NCBI GenBank assembly: GCA_020226215.1
Contig: CM035234.1
Coordinates: 11,126,713-11,190,712, forward strand
Source: Sindora glabra
Lineage: Eukaryota > Streptophyta > Magnoliopsida > Fabales > Fabaceae
DNA length: 64,000 nt
Reading direction: 5' to 3'
Shown here: piece after piece, positions 58,961 through 64,000 of the stretch
How positions within the stretch are numbered: position 1 is the stretch's first letter
Layout of the letters: every line of letters begins with the position of its first letter
The notes under the pieces: generated by a model
The model's database searches: none
Told to the model about the DNA's origin: nothing
Seen by the model: only the letters and a program-made list of their open reading frames with translations
Program-made: the position numbers and the translations under genes

Positions 58961-61385
58961 GAATTTAGGTTAGGATAGATCATTTTAGAAATGATAATTG
59001 TTTCTAACTTATCATAACATCTTTAGCTGTCAAACGGTACCGTCTGATTCCTCGCATTTGGTTTGGTCCCTTTATATGGATGATAGGCTGACTTGTTTGC
59101 GAAATAGACTGATCTTACTTCATTGGGTTAAGATTGAAAAAGGTTGAAGTCCAAGTTCTAGAATGGGTCTCGCTTGATCTGATATGAATATATATGAAAA
59201 AGTAAGTATAAAGATTGATTCCAAATTTTTAATTATTAAAATATAATTAAAAATTGAATAAATTTATAAAAGTGAAATATAATTTTTAAAATTGGATTGA
59301 TTATTAAACCAAATAAAGTATTAATTTATTAGTTCAACCAACATTGAATTAAAAAAATATAAATTATATGTATACATATATATAATACATATACAATAGT
59401 ATTATATATTAGTAGTAATTTGTTCCATGATAAAAATAAAAATGCAATAAAATATAAATTAATGATATAAATGGATAAGTAATAAAATACAAGTAATACA
59501 AAATAATTTATTTTAGAAATAATTAAAAAAATGCAAATATAATTAATTTGAAATTATAAAGGTATTATATTTCAATTGTTGTGATATTAAAAAAAAAACC
59601 TTTAAAAAATACATAAAATTTAGTGAGTTTGATGATTTGGTTCATTGATTATGATCAGTTCAAATTGATTTTGATCAACTCACACCTATTCTAGTCAATT
59701 TACAAATATTTTTTATCCAATCTTTTTAATTCGATTGATTTTGTGACCAATTCACCAATTCATTAGTTCAAACCCCATTTTAATGTCATTTTTAAAACTA
59801 TGAGTAAAGGAGCAATTTAAAGAAGATGAACAAAGTTAAACCAGGAAATAAATTGAAGGAATAATTTGGTGAAGTAAATGACTCATCCTTGTGTTCATGT
59901 GATTATGCAAATTACTGATATATTGGTTTTTGATGGAAAAGTGAAATTTTCTCAAGTTTACCATTACAAAATAAAGTGGCGAATTGGCTAATCAGATATG
60001 CCTTTAGATAAAATATTGAGAATAAAGACATTCAAGTGGTTTACGCCGATTGTCATTCTTTGTTCATGTCTAATATGGAGGCTGCTATTCATTTCCTGTA
60101 GTGCTGGGGCTTCCGGCGCCTCTCTGCGTTTCGAAAATTTTGATTGATAATTATTTTGTAACATTGTTTCATTCTCCACGTTGGCATTCTAGTGCAAAAT
60201 AAAATTAAAAAAAAATTGATATACCGATGTATGCCAAATCTAATCATTAGTGTATTATCATAAAAAGTATAAATATAAACTTAAAAAAAAAATTGATGTA
60301 TAATTAAATTTAATAATATATCAAAATTTTTTCTCTTTACACATGATAAACGTGTATGTTTCCGTATCACTGTTGTTGTATAAATACATTATAAATTTTA
60401 TTATTATTTTTTACAATAAGGATAATTAAGTAATTAGATTCACGCTTACAAAAATTCAGGATTAAACTCAAAATATAAATTAAATAAAATAAAAAATTTC
60501 AAAAGATATTAAATATCAATTATAATAAATGCTTGGAATTATAAATTTTATTGCTGATTCACGTAATATTGTATTATTATGCATAGATTCATTTATTATA
60601 ATGTCTTAAAAACATTTTAATTTTAGAAATAAATTAAAGTCCCAAGAATAGACTGTTATATTTATAAGAAAATAGAAGATATATATGCCTTCTACTTGGC
60701 TGTTATGAGGTGCCTTTGCAAATACATTGTGTATTTTTAAAATATCTTCTTGTTTTCTTCCTTAATAGTCCGATACGGATGCTCTCAATAGAGATCGGAT
60801 TCTTTCCATTTTTTAAAAATGGATAAATTGAATAAAGACATGTATAAATTTTTTATTTAAAATTATAAATTTTAATAAAAATGATAAATCTCAAACTAAT
60901 GATTATGACTCTATTCTATACAAACAATTGATAAAATAAATTAATTGATAACTAATAAGTTAGTTGGTTGTGTAATAAATACTTTGTAAAATTGGCTATT
61001 GAAATTGAAATTGTAAAATAATATGAAAATATATTAATAAAAATATATATATAAATTAAAATAATTTATACTAATGAAAGGGTATAAATTGTGAATTAAT
61101 AAAAAGAATAATTATATATTTAAAAAAACTTAAAAAGATAATAATTTATAAATTATTTGAAATAACTTATTAAATTAAAATTTATTTTAATAAATTAATA
61201 TATAAAATATTTTTAAAATTAATTTATAATTTATTGATCAAATTAATAAATTATAAATTTATTTATTTATTTTATATATAAATTAAAATTTATATCTTTA
61301 TTTTCTTAAAATTATCATAAAAAATAAAAAGATGAGGCGAATTCAGACCCCTTTCCGTTAATTTCTCTGTCCTCATCTCGAATCT
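58961..61385. other. intergenic region
   Basis: No gene accepted. A minus frame at 59988-60179 lies in a small GC-richer island (60050-60185) but is unrecognised. The remainder is AT-rich. Confidence 0.4.
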
Positions 61386-61580
61386 TTGGAGAGGAAAGCA
61401 AATTGTCATTTTTGGTTCAGAAGTTCTCACAATATGGAATCAGTACAAGGCCACGATGATTTTGACGAAAGAAACAACAACGAAAAATGGATGCTACAAT
61501 TCCCCAGAGGAGGAAGAGCCATCGATGCAACCGCCCCTAACCAGAAATGCTTTCTTGTCTTGTATCATTGCATGGCATAG
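61386..61580 (+). CDS. unrecognised short frame, possible gene fragment
   Basis: 64 codons starting MERKANCHFWF, with a second in-frame Met at 61434 giving MESVQGHDDFDERNNNEKW. It lies in an island of normal coding composition (61340-61620) within very AT-rich DNA, with a CT-rich leader just upstream (CTCTGTCCTCATCTCG). This could be a first exon, a fragment of a lost gene or a transposon-captured piece. No domain recognised, and no splice partner found downstream. The protein is charged and hydrophilic with no membrane segment. Confidence 0.25.
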   Translation: MERKANCHFWFRSSHNMESVQGHDDFDERNNNEKWMLQFPRGGRAIDATAPNQKCFLVLYHCMA

Positions 61581-62531
61581 TACAAATAAGAGTGGGACAT
61601 CCTTCCAATAATGCCTCATTTGAAAAACTTTTGATGCGTAATATTAAAATTACAATGTTTGTAAAAAGTTATCAATTTTTTAATTATTTATTTAACGTGT
61701 ATATATATAAAATTTAAGATTCAAATTTTAGAAAAAATATAATGTAAAACTCCTAAAATAATATTGAATATTATTGTATTATTAAAGTGCCAGCAAAAAA
61801 TCACAAGTTTTTCAGGGACATAAGGAAATATAAAATATGATTGGAAATTAATTATAAAAAATTACTGATAAATATTAGGAAAAATGTAAATACAAATTAA
61901 AATGCGAGTACAACTCTCATTGCAGCCACAATGCGCAGCCTAAACCCTAAGAGAGGGAGCTTTCTTGGCATACAGGGGTCTTCCATTTCTTCAGAATTTT
62001 AAAAATTATATATTAGTTTCGTATAACTACGTAAAAATTATTTAATTTTTTTTGTATGAATTATTTCATCCTAAAAGAATTTTTAGTCCCAAAATTTAAC
62101 GTGAAAATCCGTCGTTGTTTTCTAAGATTCTAAGGTACAATTTACAATTAAATTTTTCACTAAAGTAGTTTAAAATCATTAATTTAAGTGAAATTTAATA
62201 ATCATTAAAGGATTTGCCTTTCCCAAACTTGAATTTGATTTCAAATTCTTATAAACATAAACTTAGTAAATCTATCACTCCTGCTTAAAAATAAATCCCC
62301 TAAAAAAGTAAAATTGTTATCGTAGTAATTTTCTTAAATTCTTTCAAGTGCAATATATGTTATAAAAAAAATGCAGTCTTTGTATATCTAAAAGATAGCA
62401 TGTGTATTTAATATATAAAATTCCTTCACTTTATATTTTTTTAAAGTAAAATTAATGATTTATTTAATGCACATATATTAAGTATTAAATTTTAATTTAA
62501 AAATGAAATAAATAAAATTACTAGAAGGTGG
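61581..62531. other. AT-rich intergenic DNA
   Basis: No gene or structured repeat recognised. A TAAACCCTAAGAG motif at about 61943 is an isolated telo-box-like match. Confidence 0.4.
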
Positions 62532-62671
62532 ATGCTATAGTACTTATATGATACTAAATTCATGCTAAGGTGGTAGCATTGGGAGTCATTAGATGAAATT
62601 ATGATCATCTTATCTAATAGCTCCCAATGCTACCATATCAGCATGAGTTTGGTACCACATGACTACCATAG
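62532..62671. repeat. foldback hairpin MITE, about 70-nt arms
   Basis: The left arm, CTATAGTACTTATATG... to TGGTAGCATTGGGAG..., pairs with the right arm, ...CTCCCAATGCTACCA to CACATGACTACCATAG. The centre is near the palindrome ATGATCAT at about 62601-62608. There is almost no loop. The longest perfect core is TGGTAGCATTGGGAG. No target duplication identified. Confidence 0.75.
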
Positions 62672-62946
62672 AATTTTCTTTATTAGAATTATATCAAATA
62701 TCATTGCACTATACCACTAATGATATTGGCGACATATTGTTGTATCCACACAATAAGTAAGTAGCTATCAGTAGAGTGTAAACTGAATTGGTCCATACAA
62801 ACTTACTTAAAATTGAATTAAATTTTAAATAATTTAACTTAATTTATATTTGTAATTCGATTGATGAATTTAAGAATTTTAAGTGTGAATATATATTGAT
62901 CTAATTTGGACAGGTTCATTAGTTTGTATAAATTTCATTTTGTACT

Positions 62947-63206
62947 AAGTTCACAATTAAAATAAATTAATTTTTAAATGATTCAATTAGTTAAATTTAT
63001 AAATGAGAGCCATCCGAGTAGATGGCGATCTATTTGGTTGGCCTCTCTATTAGTTTTCGTTTCTAATAATTTATATAAGTTCACGATTAAAATAAATTAA
63101 TTTTTAAATAATTCAATTAATTAAATTTATAAATGAGACCCATCCAAGTAGTTGGCGATCTATTTGATTGGCCCACATATTAGTTTTCGTTTCTAAATGA
63201 GTGTTG
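62947..63206 (+). repeat. 130-bp tandem duplication
   Basis: Copies at 62947-63076 and 63077-63206 both start AAGTTCAC. They share ATTAAAATAAATTAATTTTT, GGCGATCTATTTG and TATTAGTTTTCGTTTCTAA blocks, with about ten substitutions. Confidence 0.85.
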
Positions 63207-64000
63207 TGTAGTACTGATAATGGACCCCCTCGTAGGCGCTAGCGAGATTCATCGCCTGTATCGCTTTGTTATTTGAGAACAATGGTTTCCAAGACTTTGT
63301 GGACAAATTCTAAACATTAGTTTAACACAAAAATTGTGAGTGTTATTTTTTTATATAAATAAAGAGCGTTAATTTAAATTTTTTTCAATTTTTACAAAAA
63401 TTTAAGTATACATATATGTAAAAAATTTGTATATAATACATACGTATGCAAAGATAATGAATGGAACCCTAAATGTAATTAAAAATATAAAATTTTTAAA
63501 AAATATTAAATATCTAGTGATAACAAAATAAATAAAATATTTTATTAAAGTAAATTATTTTTAAAATTTTACTTATGCATACATATATACATAAAAATAT
63601 TTTTTAAAAAATATCTAAATATAAAATTTTAGTTGTATTTTTAAGTTATATGGAATTTTAGAAAATAATTTTATAAAAAATTGTAATTCTGAAAAAAAAT
63701 GCTCAAGATGCCAGAAAATGAAATAAAATATAAAATAAATTTTAAAGTTATTTTGTAGAAAAATTAAGTTTAAATATAATTAAATATAAATAATTAATTT
63801 AAATATTAACTTTGATGGAAAATTATTAATTCTAAATTTTAATTTAAAATTAATTTTGGATATCGAATTAATTCAAAAAAATTAATTTTTTATAATTAAA
63901 TATATTAACAAATAATCGTAAGAAAGCTTCTATTATTAAAAATTTGGAACGAAGACAACAGAGTGATTTTTTGCATAATACATATAATTTAAATATATAA
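63207..64000. other. AT-rich intergenic DNA to the window edge
   Basis: No gene, RNA gene or clear repeat seen. Confidence 0.5.

Overview
This is a window of plant nuclear DNA, almost certainly from a eudicot. It is very AT-rich, has spliced genes with GT-AG introns and long gene-poor stretches, and carries plant-type LTR, LINE, hAT and Mutator-like transposons plus a relic of a plant mitochondrial tRNA gene. I cannot name the species. No prokaryotic features are present.

Only one gene is certain. It is a complete four-exon GH3-family gene on the minus strand (20172-24050, 584 residues), most like JAR1/GH3.11, the enzyme that joins jasmonate to isoleucine. It appears to have a leader exon and a 1.55-kb intron in the 5' UTR, with a TATA box at 26031-26037. 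A second, short and uncharacterised plant gene sits on the minus strand at 212-598, with its own TATA box at 747-754. A weak 64-codon reading frame at 61386-61580 may be a gene fragment.

The rest is mostly transposon history. 7242-8780 is a non-autonomous Mutator-like element with 133-bp inverted ends and a perfect 9-bp target duplication. 9911-10880 is a second element with long inverted ends. 11123-17772 is a young Ty1/copia retrotransposon: its LTRs are both 406 bp with 5 differences, its target duplication is TTTCA, and its polyprotein frame is broken by three stops and a gag frameshift. 33895-35200 is a decayed L1-type LINE. 37178-44299 is a 7.1-kb hAT element with a dead transposase and a perfect 8-bp target duplication, inserted in the second unit of an older tandem repeat.

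Tandem structure is the other theme. There are about four copies of a 416-bp unit (28875-30560), a 767-bp duplication with a transposon-like insert in one copy (51550-53588), a 2-kb duplication (54985-58960) with a 110-bp MITE in one copy, a 130-bp duplication (62947-63206), and a 368-bp duplication inside GH3 intron 3. Several foldback MITE families recur across the window. A mitochondrial trnfM copy at 5819-5892 marks a nuclear insertion of organelle DNA.

I found no previously undescribed gene system. The most useful observations are the nested and datable insertions, the GH3 5' UTR intron and intron duplication, the NUMT tRNA, and an antisense tRNA-like Pol III unit in the copia leader.
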